DNA from: a bacterium
GTDB taxonomy: Bacteria; Patescibacteriota; Microgenomatia; UBA1406; GWC2-37-13
NCBI GenBank assembly: GCA_027624795.1
Contig: JAQBTX010000005.1
Location: 1-36,430, forward strand
Direction of reading: 5' to 3'
Length of the DNA: 36,430 bases
Part shown: piece by piece, positions 7,034-14,420 of the stretch
Layout: the number at the start of each line of letters is the position of its first letter
How positions within the stretch are numbered: the first letter of the stretch is position 1
Notes under the pieces: generated by a model
Told to the model about the DNA's origin: nothing
The model's database searches: none
Seen by the model: only the letters and a program-made list of their open reading frames with translations
Translations under genes and position numbers: made by a program

Positions 7034-7903
7034 ATGAATATCATATCGATTCAGAGTTCAGATATATCTGGTGTGGAATCTGTTCTTAAACAATTATACA
7101 TCCCTGAAGCAAATTCTCATAAAGGAAATAATGGGAAAGCGCTCATAATCGGTGGATCATCTCTCTTTCACAGTGCATCTTTATGGAGTGCAGAAATTGC
7201 ATCACATTTTGTAGACATGGTGCATTATGCGTCAACCAAAGAAAATAATGAAATATTTGTAAATCTGAAATCTCTCTTTCACAACGGCATCGTGGTACGG
7301 CAAGAAGATATTGATGCGTATGTTGAGGAAGATGATGCGGTACTCATTGGGCCTGGGATGGTGCGGGGGGAAGACGAAGAGGCTTCGTACGCGCGTGCAC
7401 TCACTCATCGATTACTCAAAGATTTTCCCCATAAACGATTCGTGATCGACGCCGGTGCGCTACAAATGATCAATGCGGCCTGGCTTAAGGAACTTAAGGA
7501 GCCCGCCATCATAACTCCCCATAAAAAAGAATTTAAACAACTCTTTGACATCGATGTATCCGAACTATCTGAAGAAGAAATTGCACTCATCGTGCAACAA
7601 AAGGCTCATGAATATTCATGCATTATTCTGCTTAAATCAATACAAGATTACATATCTGATGGGGAAGAGGTATATATTGTGCGCGGGGGGAACCAGGGTT
7701 TGACCAAAGGAGGAAGCGGAGATATACTTGCAGGACTCACCGTAGGACTTTTCAGCAAAAGTGAAGCTTTAGTAGCGGCAGTAAGTGCATCATACGGTAT
7801 CAAAACTGCTGCAGATGAGTTATATAACGAGAAGGGATATTGGTATAATATGGAAGATATCATTGATACCATACCCGGTATATTTGCCAAGAGTTTATTA
7901 TGA
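7034..7903 (+). CDS. nnrD: ADP/ATP-dependent NAD(P)H-hydrate dehydratase
   Basis: Repairs hydrated NAD(P)H (NAD(P)HX) using ATP or ADP. The 289-residue protein matches the YjeF C-terminal, ribokinase-like domain: SHKGNNGKALIIGGS near 28 (phosphate loop), IGPGMVRGEDEEAS near 107, FVIDAGALQMI near 140, IITPHKKEFKQLF near 159, and GGNQGLTKGGSGDILAGLT near 217-235 with the catalytic GSGD Asp. The epimerase domain (NnrE/YjeF N-terminal) is not fused here. The gene leads an apparent operon: its TGA overlaps the next ATG (ATGA), followed by two exported small proteins and secA. Confidence 0.9.
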   Translation: MNIISIQSSDISGVESVLKQLYIPEANSHKGNNGKALIIGGSSLFHSASLWSAEIASHFVDMVHYASTKENNEIFVNLKSLFHNGIVVRQEDIDAYVEEDDAVLIGPGMVRGEDEEASYARALTHRLLKDFPHKRFVIDAGALQMINAAWLKELKEPAIITPHKKEFKQLFDIDVSELSEEEIALIVQQKAHEYSCIILLKSIQDYISDGEEVYIVRGGNQGLTKGGSGDILAGLTVGLFSKSEALVAAVSASYGIKTAADELYNEKGYWYNMEDIIDTIPGIFAKSLL

Positions 7904-8319
7904 ACAGAGAAACAATCATTGCAATCAGTATGGGAATTGTCCTTGGAGCTTTAGTAGCTCTTGTAGTTTTTTTCCAGAGCAATAAAACAGACGAAACCAA
8001 AGTAGTACCGGTTGCTCCGAATCAGGCTACAAAAGATACCACCAGCCAACCATCGGTGCCAAAACTTCTCAGTATTACGAGTCCAGAGCAAGGAACAGTG
8101 GTAGATGCAAACACAATATCTATAACGGGCAAAGCTCCCAAGAACAGCTTAATTATTGTCCAGTCGGCTTCTTTTGAATCGACCTTTAAAAGCAAAGAAG
8201 AAACATTTAACGTTGACGTTGATCTACAGATCGGAGAAAATGTGATACAGCTCAGTGCTTACACCGAAAGCAGTACACCACAACAACAAACATTACGAAT
8301 TTATTATATTGAAGAATGA
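7900..8319 (+). CDS. Membrane-anchored protein with Ig-like beta domain
   Basis: A 139-residue protein. Residues 7-25 are a transmembrane anchor (IAISMGIVLGALVALVVFF), followed by a Thr/Ser/Pro-rich linker. From about residue 60 a single Ig-like beta-sandwich follows (LLSITSPEQGTVVDANTISI, then GKAPKNSLIIV, NVDVDLQIGENVIQLSAY), resembling bacterial Ig or glucodextranase-B-type modules common in exported Patescibacteria proteins. It probably faces outside the cytoplasm. Start and stop codons overlap both neighbours by ATGA, which suggests translational coupling between nnrD and the next exported protein. The function is unknown. Confidence 0.65.
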   Translation: MNRETIIAISMGIVLGALVALVVFFQSNKTDETKVVPVAPNQATKDTTSQPSVPKLLSITSPEQGTVVDANTISITGKAPKNSLIIVQSASFESTFKSKEETFNVDVDLQIGENVIQLSAYTESSTPQQQTLRIYYIEE

Positions 8320-9002
8320 TACGCGTTCATTATTTGATTCTTGCACTCATCGTTTTGCTTGGCATGATGGCAGTTCCCACCATGGCCCAATCTCCTACAG
8401 AACCGAGTGAAGTAATAGAAAAAGAAGTAGATCAGCTGAAAGAAAAAGTTGCGAAGCAAGTAAAAGGGCTTAATGTAAAGAGCAAAGCAGTGGCAGGAGT
8501 AGTACAAGATATCGTTGGAGATACCATCTTTATCATTAATGCTTCGGGTGAACGTATAGAGGCATTAGTCGATAAAACTCTAACCAACTACTATGAGGTA
8601 AATGGATCTCGCTTAAATGACATAAACTCAGATGATTTTGAGGTAGATGAATACGTATTTATTACTGGTCCGGAAATCGGAGAAACAATAACAGCCAATG
8701 CGGTTTATAAAGACACACCGTACCGTGTGTTTTCGGGGAAAATTGTTGAAGTCGATAAAGAGGAATTTACCCTACGGATTGCTGCTATAGACAAGTCTAC
8801 ATATCTTCTTGATATTGAAACCAGTACTACAACACTCCTTATGGATATCAATACATTAGAGACAAGTAAGATTGGATTTTCAAAATTTAAAGAAGGCGAT
8901 GCAGTTCATGCAGTAATAGAGCTCGACCCCACTGCCCCAATAAAAACTCAGTATACCGCAGTGAAACTCCTCGTCATTCCCAATGAATATTTTATACAAT
9001 AA
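8316..9002 (+). CDS. Secreted beta-rich protein, DUF5666-like
   Basis: A 228-residue protein with a clear signal peptide (hydrophobic residues 5-22, probable signal peptidase I site after PTMA). A short charged helical segment (EVIEKEVDQLKEKVAKQVKG) follows, then two similar beta repeats: AVAGVVQDIVGDTIFIINASG with ITANAVY, and FSGKIVEVDKEEFTLRIA with TAVKLLV. The pattern of strand, loop and V-x-A-V-x resembles DUF5666, an OB-like extracellular module. The role is unknown. It is coupled to the gene before it by an ATGA overlap and is followed 11 bases later by secA, the export motor it would depend on. Confidence 0.65.
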   Translation: MIRVHYLILALIVLLGMMAVPTMAQSPTEPSEVIEKEVDQLKEKVAKQVKGLNVKSKAVAGVVQDIVGDTIFIINASGERIEALVDKTLTNYYEVNGSRLNDINSDDFEVDEYVFITGPEIGETITANAVYKDTPYRVFSGKIVEVDKEEFTLRIAAIDKSTYLLDIETSTTTLLMDINTLETSKIGFSKFKEGDAVHAVIELDPTAPIKTQYTAVKLLVIPNEYFIQ

Positions 9003-9013
9003 TACTTCTATTT

Positions 9014-11752
9014 ATGATCTCTTTTTTAAAATCTTTTTTCGACTTTAATCATCGTGAACTCACTCGAATCAACAAAATTGTTGATCTCATTAATGATTTG
9101 ACTGACAAAGCAGGGAAGCTTACCGATGCTGATTTTCCCAAAGAAACAACAAAACTTCAAAAGTTGCTTAAAGAAGGAGCGTCTCTTGATGAACTTCTTC
9201 CCTGGAGCTATGCTTTAGTGCGCGAGGCGGCTGATCGAGCCCTTGGTCAGCGTCACTATGATGCACAACTCATTGGAGGAATTGGACTTCATGAAGGTAA
9301 AATCATCGAGCAAAAAACGGGAGAAGGAAAAACACTTACTGCAACATTGGCCCTGTACTTAAATGCTCTGACCGGAAAAGGAGCACACTTAGTTACTGTA
9401 AACGATTATTTGGCTCGGCGTGACGCTGGCTGGATGGGTCAGATATTTACGTTTTTGGGACTTACCACAAGTGCTATGATTTCGGGAAAATCATTTATCT
9501 TTGATACGCAGTACAACAATCCCGATGAGCAAGATCCCCGACTCGCAAAACTCAAACCAATATCGCGCAAAGAAGCATATGCTGCAGATGTAACGTATGG
9601 CATAAACTCAGAATTTGGATTCGATTATCTGCGAGACAATATGGCGCACCATCCTGAAAATAGAGCGCAACGCGGATTTCATTTTGCGATTGTCGATGAG
9701 GCTGATTCGGTACTCATAGACGAAGCGCGAACTCCTCACATCATCTCAGCTCCCTATGAACAAGATGTATCTAAATATTATGACTATGCAAAAATTGTTA
9801 CCAAACTTAATGAAGAGCATGATTATGTAATCGATGAAAAACTTCACACGGCTCACTTAACTGAAAAAGGTATAGAAACAATAGAGTCAATATTGGGAGT
9901 CAACAACATCTATGAAAAAGATTTTGAAACATTATTTCATATTGAGGCTGCCTTGAAGGCAAATACACTTTTTCAAAATGATAAAGAATATATTGTGCGA
10001 AATAACGAAGTAATCATAGTCGATGAATTTACTGGGCGACTTTTGGAAGGAAGACGATTTTCTGAAGGTCTTCACCAGGCAATAGAAGCCAAAGAAGGGG
10101 TACCCATCAAGCAGGAATCACGAACTCTTGCCACCGTATCACTCCAAAATTATTTTCGTATGTATGAAAAGCTTGCAGGTATGACGGGTACTGCTGCAAC
10201 AGAAGCAGAGGAATTTAATAAAATCTACGGAACCGATGTACTCGTGGTACCAACTCACAGAGAACTTGCACGCAAAGATCATGCCGATATGATCTATAAA
10301 ACCATGAAAGGAAAATACCAAGCCATAGCACAAGATGTAGCTGAGCAATATAAAAACGGTCGACCGGTTCTCATTGGTACCACTTCTATAGATAAAAATG
10401 AACTCCTCTCTAGAATTCTCAATGAGAAAGGCGTGAAGCACGAAGTACTCAATGCTAAAAACCACGCTCAAGAAGCAAAGATCATATCACAAGCAGGGAG
10501 AAAACATGCCATTACGGTTGCAACCAACATGGCGGGAAGAGGAGTTGATATTGTATTGGGAGGAGAAATCCAGGAAGGAAACTATAAAAATAAAAAAGCA
10601 TTTGAAAAAGCCAAAGAGCATTGGCAATCAGAGCACGATGAAGTAATAGAGCTTGGTGGCCTGTATGTTATAGGTACTGAGCGGCATGAATCCCGTCGTA
10701 TAGACAATCAGCTTCGTGGTCGGTCTGGCCGTCAGGGTGACCCAGGAGAGACGCAGTTTTATGTGTCGCTTGAGGACGATGTAATGCGCATATTTGGCGG
10801 TGAGCAGATATCTAACATGATGACTATGCTTAAGTTCCCTGAAGACCAACCTCTCAGTCACGTGATGGTTTCCAAAGCCATTGAACAAGCTCAAATTAAA
10901 GTAGAGGGATTTAACTTTGATACGCGCAAACACTTAGTAGATTATGACGATGTCCTCAATAGGCAACGAGATATAGTGTATGCACTGCGCCGGAATATTC
11001 TCATTCAACCCGAAGAAGAACCGAAAGAATTTGACTCCACTGTCTTTAGAATTGTTGATGAGCAAATTGTTGCAATGAGCGCCAGTTTTATGGCCCTTCA
11101 AGAAACCGATGAAACGATGATTGAGCAGTTTTCCAATGACGTGTCAACGCTTCTTGACATAAGTGCAGCGACACACATCGAGAAACTAACCAAAGGGGGA
11201 GACCAATTAAAATTGCAAGAATACCTCGAATCTGAAGCACAGAAAAAGTACGCTGCACAAGAAAAGAAGGTTGGGCAAAAAACCTGGCAACATGTGGTGC
11301 GCTCACTCTTTCTTTCCACCATAGACACCTATTGGACTCAACACCTTACCGCAATTGACGATCTACGCCAAGGCATAAATTTGCGAGGTTATGCTCAAAT
11401 GGATCCATTGGTTGAATATAAAAATGAAGCATTTAAAATGTTTGAAAAGTTGCTGTCAGATATAAATTTTGAAGCAGTTCGAAGAACAATGCGCATACAA
11501 ATCGAAGAGAAAAATCCAGATCACAATCATGAACACAATGATCAACCTATGCAGTTTCAAGCAGCTGGAAGGGTAAATCCATTTAATGCAGCAGCACAAG
11601 AGCCCAAAGGCTCAGGGGCTCAGCAACTCAAAGACTCAGTAACTCAAAGACTCAGCACCTCAGGGACTCAAGGGAAGAAAAAAATTGGACGTAACGACCC
11701 CTGCCATTGTGGAAGTGGTAAGAAATATAAGAAATGCCATTATCCGAATTAA
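9014..11752 (+). CDS. secA: Preprotein translocase ATPase SecA
   Basis: The ATP-driven motor of the Sec export pathway, acting at the membrane with SecYEG. The 912 residues include Walker A GEGKT near 100, TVNDYLARRDA near 130, the DEAD-type Walker B IVDEADSVLIDEARTP near 237, the substrate crosslinking region, the second helicase lobe (ITVATNMAGRGVDIVLGG near 497, RRIDNQLRGRSGRQGDPG near 560), the helical scaffold and a C-terminal zinc motif CHCGSGKKYKKCH. The linker before the zinc motif holds a direct-repeat tract encoding Gln/Leu/Ser/Thr-rich sequence (see the repeat at 11606). There is no Shine-Dalgarno sequence. It is the last gene of the nnrD operon, possibly with its own -10 (TACAAT/TAATAC) just upstream. 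Confidence 0.97.
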   Translation: MISFLKSFFDFNHRELTRINKIVDLINDLTDKAGKLTDADFPKETTKLQKLLKEGASLDELLPWSYALVREAADRALGQRHYDAQLIGGIGLHEGKIIEQKTGEGKTLTATLALYLNALTGKGAHLVTVNDYLARRDAGWMGQIFTFLGLTTSAMISGKSFIFDTQYNNPDEQDPRLAKLKPISRKEAYAADVTYGINSEFGFDYLRDNMAHHPENRAQRGFHFAIVDEADSVLIDEARTPHIISAPYEQDVSKYYDYAKIVTKLNEEHDYVIDEKLHTAHLTEKGIETIESILGVNNIYEKDFETLFHIEAALKANTLFQNDKEYIVRNNEVIIVDEFTGRLLEGRRFSEGLHQAIEAKEGVPIKQESRTLATVSLQNYFRMYEKLAGMTGTAATEAEEFNKIYGTDVLVVPTHRELARKDHADMIYKTMKGKYQAIAQDVAEQYKNGRPVLIGTTSIDKNELLSRILNEKGVKHEVLNAKNHAQEAKIISQAGRKHAITVATNMAGRGVDIVLGGEIQEGNYKNKKAFEKAKEHWQSEHDEVIELGGLYVIGTERHESRRIDNQLRGRSGRQGDPGETQFYVSLEDDVMRIFGGEQISNMMTMLKFPEDQPLSHVMVSKAIEQAQIKVEGFNFDTRKHLVDYDDVLNRQRDIVYALRRNILIQPEEEPKEFDSTVFRIVDEQIVAMSASFMALQETDETMIEQFSNDVSTLLDISAATHIEKLTKGGDQLKLQEYLESEAQKKYAAQEKKVGQKTWQHVVRSLFLSTIDTYWTQHLTAIDDLRQGINLRGYAQMDPLVEYKNEAFKMFEKLLSDINFEAVRRTMRIQIEEKNPDHNHEHNDQPMQFQAAGRVNPFNAAAQEPKGSGAQQLKDSVTQRLSTSGTQGKKKIGRNDPCHCGSGKKYKKCHYPN
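11606..11671 (+). repeat. CTCA-rich direct repeats inside the secA linker
   Basis: The tract is built from repeats of AACTCAAAGACTCAG and degenerate forms (GGCTCAGGGGCTCAG, CACCTCAGGGACTCA), with a period near 15-16 bases. It encodes the variable linker between the SecA core and the zinc-binding tail, so it preserves the frame. Confidence 0.7.
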
Positions 11753-11782
11753 ATAACAAATCTTAATATTTAGATTGTCACA

Positions 11783-11824
11783 ACAATATTGTCAACCCCC
11801 GAGGTTGACGGGTTGCATTATATT
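11783..11824 (+). promoter_or_regulatory. Candidate promoter/operator region of the C39-like gene
   Basis: It contains the palindrome ACAATATTGT (11783-11792), the inverted repeat GTCAACC-CCCGA-GGTTGAC (11791-11809) and a -10-like TATATT (11819-11824) that ends 7 bases before the ATG at 11831. The inverted repeat covers the expected -35 position, so it may be an operator or a repeat remnant. Neither role is demonstrated. Confidence 0.4.
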
Positions 11825-11830
11825 CTTGAT

Positions 11831-12469
11831 ATGAAACAAGTACCCTTTTACTCCAATACCCCCGATAACACCCATTGCTTTCAAGCGGTTATCAAGATGA
11901 TAGCTAAAAATTATTGGCCAGATACTAATTATTCATGGGATGACTTGGACCATATTACGGAGAAAAAAGCAGGATTGTGGACATGGCCTATGGCTGGTTA
12001 TATCTGGCTTGCAAACAAAGGACTTAAAATTGAGAGCAGTAGCATTTTTGATTTCCATGGATTTTATAGTGAAGGTTACGATTACTTCTTAAGAACGTTT
12101 GGCAAAGAAATTGCTGATGGGCAATATGAGCACACAGATATGAAACAAGGACAAATGCTTGCAGAACAATTTGTAACCCACAATGGGATTGTGCATAAAG
12201 CCGAGATTCCTTCAAATAGCAATATTCAAGCTAAACTGAAAAATGGTTACTTGGTAGTATGCAATCTAAATCAGTATGCATTAAATCAAAAAGAAGGGTA
12301 CTCAGGTCATTTTGTATTAATATACGACTATGACGACAAAGGACTCACAATGCACGATCCTGGCCTACCATCATATGAAGCGCGCCATGTATCTTATGAT
12401 GTTTTTGGTAAGTCATGGGCATATCCAGACGGAAAAGCAAGGAATTTGACAGCCATAATGAAGTATTGA
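11831..12469 (+). CDS. C39-like cysteine peptidase family protein
   Basis: A 212-residue protein from the ATG at 11831 (MKQVPFYSN), chosen because the -10 at 11819 makes the longer ORF-track start improbable. QVPFYSNTPDNTHCFQAVIKM matches the N-terminal catalytic-Cys motif of the peptidase C39/C39-like families. GHFVLIYDYDDKGLTMHDPG near residue 165 supplies the His and the following Asp, so the Cys-His-Asp set appears intact. There is no signal peptide, hence it is probably cytoplasmic. C39 relatives cleave double-glycine leaders of exported peptides, but stand-alone C39-like proteins have largely unknown substrates. A dispersed repeat pair enclosing the DUF559 gene begins 15 bases after its stop. 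Confidence 0.7.
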   Translation: MKQVPFYSNTPDNTHCFQAVIKMIAKNYWPDTNYSWDDLDHITEKKAGLWTWPMAGYIWLANKGLKIESSSIFDFHGFYSEGYDYFLRTFGKEIADGQYEHTDMKQGQMLAEQFVTHNGIVHKAEIPSNSNIQAKLKNGYLVVCNLNQYALNQKEGYSGHFVLIYDYDDKGLTMHDPGLPSYEARHVSYDVFGKSWAYPDGKARNLTAIMKY

Positions 12470-12484
12470 TCTCTCCAGAGGGAC

Positions 12485-12527
12485 GGTCCCCCTTCAAGAA
12501 GGGGGTGCCCGTTAGGGCAGGGGATGT
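12485..12527 (+). repeat. Two-hairpin GGTCCCCC...GGGATGT repeat, left copy beside the DUF559 gene
   Basis: It has the form GGTCCCCCTT-caa-GAAGGGGG, a second short hairpin (GCCCGTTAGGGC) and the terminal AGGGGATGT. It is nearly identical to the copy at 28529-28570 and inverted relative to the copy at 12906-12953. Confidence 0.8.
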
Positions 12528-12537
12528 ATTAAACTAA

Positions 12538-12906
12538 TTGAATGAAGCCAACCCCTACAACCCAAGTCTCAGGAAACTTGCTAAAGATATGAGGAATAAT
12601 AGCACTCTCTCTGAAGTATTACTATGGAAATGTATTCAAAAAAAGAAAGTTAATGGCTATACGTTTCTTAGACAAAAACCACTTCTTAACTATATAGTTG
12701 ATTTCTATTGTCCAGAGCTCAATGTTGCTATCGAAATAGATGGATCTGTCCATGAATATGCAGAAGCAAAAGATCAAAAAAGACAAAAGGAGCTTGAACA
12801 ACATAGAGTTCGTTTTATCCGATTTTTAGATCATGATATTCGTAAAAATCCCGATGGTGCAGTACAAGTTATTGAAAAGTGGATTAAGGAGAATACCCAG
12901 AAATAA
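12538..12906 (+). CDS. DUF559 endonuclease-like protein
   Basis: A 122-residue protein of the DUF559 family, a Vsr-like PD-(D/E)xK nuclease fold. NPSLRKLAKDMRNNSTLSEVLLW (typical start of the family) is followed by LRQKPLLNYIVDFYC (first catalytic Asp near residue 59), VAIEIDGSVHE (E-x-D plus His, near residues 67-75) and a C-terminal helix pair with RVRFIRFLDHDI. The start is taken as TTG at 12538 because homologous sequence begins there; the first in-frame ATG (12589) would remove conserved residues. A TATTAA box at 12527-12532 suits a leaderless start. The family is predicted to cut or nick DNA, but its role is unproven. It sits between inverted two-hairpin repeats. Confidence 0.85.
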   Translation: MNEANPYNPSLRKLAKDMRNNSTLSEVLLWKCIQKKKVNGYTFLRQKPLLNYIVDFYCPELNVAIEIDGSVHEYAEAKDQKRQKELEQHRVRFIRFLDHDIRKNPDGAVQVIEKWIKENTQK

Positions 12907-12953
12907 CATCCCTCCCTCCGCCTATGGCGGAGTACTCCCTTTCCAAGGGAGAT
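12906..12953 (-). repeat. Two-hairpin repeat, right copy beside the DUF559 gene
   Basis: Read on the minus strand it has GATCTCCCTT-GGA-AAGGGAG, a second hairpin (CTCCGCC-ATA-GGCGGAG) and the terminal GGGATGT. It begins at the last base of the DUF559 stop codon. Confidence 0.8.
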
Positions 12954-12992
12954 CTATAAAATGACTAAATTAATTATGATAAGATTACTCAT

Positions 12993-13532
12993 ATGAAAAA
13001 AGTTGCTTTCTTCTTGTCTGCTAATGATCTTGATAAGAAGTATTCAGTTCCCGCATTGGAGCTCGTGAAGTTAATTGTGGAATTGAAATATGGTTTTGTG
13101 TATGGTGGTACGAATAAAGGACTTATGAGTGAAGCTTCAGATTTGGTAAAGTCACTCGGTGGGCATATCACCGCCATATCTTCAAAAGAATTTGCATTGA
13201 AGCTTAAAAAAGGAGCAGATGAGGAATACATGTGTGAAGATGTGGCAGATCGAAAGCGCAAGTTTATTGAGTACTCAGATGCATTTATAGCACTTCCCGG
13301 AGGGATGGGAACACTTGATGAGATAACCGAAGTTATTGCCAAGCGTAAACTCGACTTACTTCATAAACCAATAGCGTTTCTGAATATCGATGGATTTTGG
13401 GATGGACTTATAAAACAGATCAACGACATGTATAAACATGGATTTTCTCCATATACATTTGAAGACATGTGTTTTTCTTCAAGTAATCCAAAAGAAATAA
13501 TGGGGTATATCGAGAAGAATATTGAAGAATAA
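12993..13532 (+). CDS. LOG-family protein (nucleotide phosphoribohydrolase-like)
   Basis: A 179-residue Rossmann-like protein of the TIGR00730/LOG group. FVYGGTNKGLMSEASD near residue 35 (usual GGG-x-x-GLMG), then a central region with RKRKFIEYSDAFIALPGGMGTLDEI (residues 90-115) carrying the PGGxGTxxE catalytic/nucleotide signature and its preceding Arg-Lys. LOG proteins hydrolyse the N-glycosidic bond of nucleoside 5'-monophosphates; plant members activate cytokinins, and bacterial substrates often remain unknown. The CGSR-like N-terminus is altered to FFLSANDLD. It is transcribed alone from an AT-rich region (TATGAT/TAAGAT) just upstream and faces the ABC permease gene across hairpin repeats. 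Confidence 0.85.
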   Translation: MKKVAFFLSANDLDKKYSVPALELVKLIVELKYGFVYGGTNKGLMSEASDLVKSLGGHITAISSKEFALKLKKGADEEYMCEDVADRKRKFIEYSDAFIALPGGMGTLDEITEVIAKRKLDLLHKPIAFLNIDGFWDGLIKQINDMYKHGFSPYTFEDMCFSSSNPKEIMGYIEKNIEE

Positions 13533-13538
13533 CAACAT

Positions 13539-13588
13539 ACATCCCCCGATCCCGATAAATCGGGATCGCCCCCTTCATAAGGGGGACC
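13539..13588 (-). repeat. Two-hairpin GGTCCCCC...GGGATGT repeat between convergent genes
   Basis: On the minus strand it reads GGTCCCCCTT-ATG-AAGGGGG, then the hairpin CGATCCCGAT-TTA-TCGGGATCG, then GGGGGATGT. It starts six bases after the LOG gene stop and may serve as a transcription stop for both convergent genes. Confidence 0.8.
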
Positions 13589-13599
13589 AATATTTAGTA

Positions 13600-13626
13600 C
13601 TCTCTTCTTGAAGGGAGAGCCCTGAC
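13600..13626 (+). repeat. Partial two-hairpin repeat copy
   Basis: CTCTCTTCTTGAAGGGAGAGCCC resembles the first hairpin of the same family in the opposite orientation to the 13539 copy and lacks the terminal GGGATGT. With that copy it forms a third inverted pair. Confidence 0.55.
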
Positions 13627-13634
13627 AAGACTAT

Positions 13635-14420
13635 CTAATACAACTTCACCAAACCCTTTTCCAGAACTTTTTTGAATCCTATTCGGACAAAGAATATAGA
13701 TACGATAAGGTAGACCACATTTAACCCAAAGCTTTTCCAGAGCATGATTGGATCAACATACCCCGTGTTTATAAGGGATCTTGCAGATTCAAACACGTAG
13801 CTAGTGGGAATAAAATGCGCTATATTTTGCGCTAAAAGCGGGAGGATAGAGAGGGGGTAAAAGATAGCTGAAAAGGGATTCACCAAATTAGGAAATGACC
13901 AGGCAAGATTTTGTAATTTTGTACCAAAGCGAAGTATGAAGCTGGAAATAATAAATCCTACTACCCATCCACTCATCATAAGCAGTAAAATAAACAGTAA
14001 TAGATAAGGTCCATATGTCAGCATATTCACGTCGTATAAAACATATGCTACTACAGAGGCAATACCCAACATAAGAAGAACTTTAATAATGCCATTTATC
14101 ATAAATGCCACAATCCATTCAGTAAACGAAATGGGAGAAGAGAAGATGTTAATGAGATTTTTATTCCATACTTCTTCCAGTAAATTTACCGAAATTTCAT
14201 ATTGTGTGCGCCAGACTACATACCAAAGTATGAGTCCACCTATAAGATTTGTAGATAAGTTCGGATCTCCGGCAAATGCCTGACGAAAAAATAAACTCGT
14301 AAATCCCCATAAAATAATATCCATAATAACCCAATAAAAAATGTCCATAACTCGATCAAAACTATGACGCATCAAGTAAATGTAACGAAGAACAATGCCG
14401 TATATTCTATGCATGCTCAT
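13635..14420 (-). CDS. ABC-2 type transporter permease
   Basis: A 261-residue membrane protein with six hydrophobic helices (near residues 25-48, 58-78, 100-130, 140-165, 172-195 and 230-250), the ABC-2 permease layout. The loop WSFPNLVNPFSAIFYPLSILP near 190-210 and the following IAHFIPTSYVFESARSLI correspond to the conserved ABC-2 segment before the last helix. It pairs with the ATPase gene directly upstream, with stop and start overlapping by ATGA. Family members export drugs, lipids or polysaccharides. A glycosyltransferase is divergently transcribed next to it, but the substrate cannot be read from sequence. Confidence 0.85.
   Translation of the reverse strand: MSMHRIYGIVLRYIYLMRHSFDRVMDIFYWVIMDIILWGFTSLFFRQAFAGDPNLSTNLIGGLILWYVVWRTQYEISVNLLEEVWNKNLINIFSSPISFTEWIVAFMINGIIKVLLMLGIASVVAYVLYDVNMLTYGPYLLLFILLLMMSGWVVGFIISSFILRFGTKLQNLAWSFPNLVNPFSAIFYPLSILPLLAQNIAHFIPTSYVFESARSLINTGYVDPIMLWKSFGLNVVYLIVSIFFVRIGFKKVLEKGLVKLY

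Larger units (their letters stand above)
12485..12953 (+). mobile_element. Candidate repeat-bounded DUF559 element
   Basis: The element consists of a plus-orientation repeat, the DUF559 gene and a minus-orientation repeat of the same family. The coding region starts 10 bases after the left repeat, and its stop codon shares its last base with the right repeat, so the pair encloses the gene exactly. A matching repeat pair with only 22 bases between its arms lies at 28529-28643 and looks like a gene-less derivative. Mobility is inferred. No target-site duplication was identified with confidence. Confidence 0.5.

Noticed and set aside
10139-10471. Minus-strand ORFs inside secA, lon and other genes
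   Set aside because: They are antisense shadows of conserved coding regions with no family features of their own.
12485-13626. CRISPR array
   Set aside because: The repeats are few, inverted, each self-palindromic and separated by genes or irregular spacers. No Cas gene is present.
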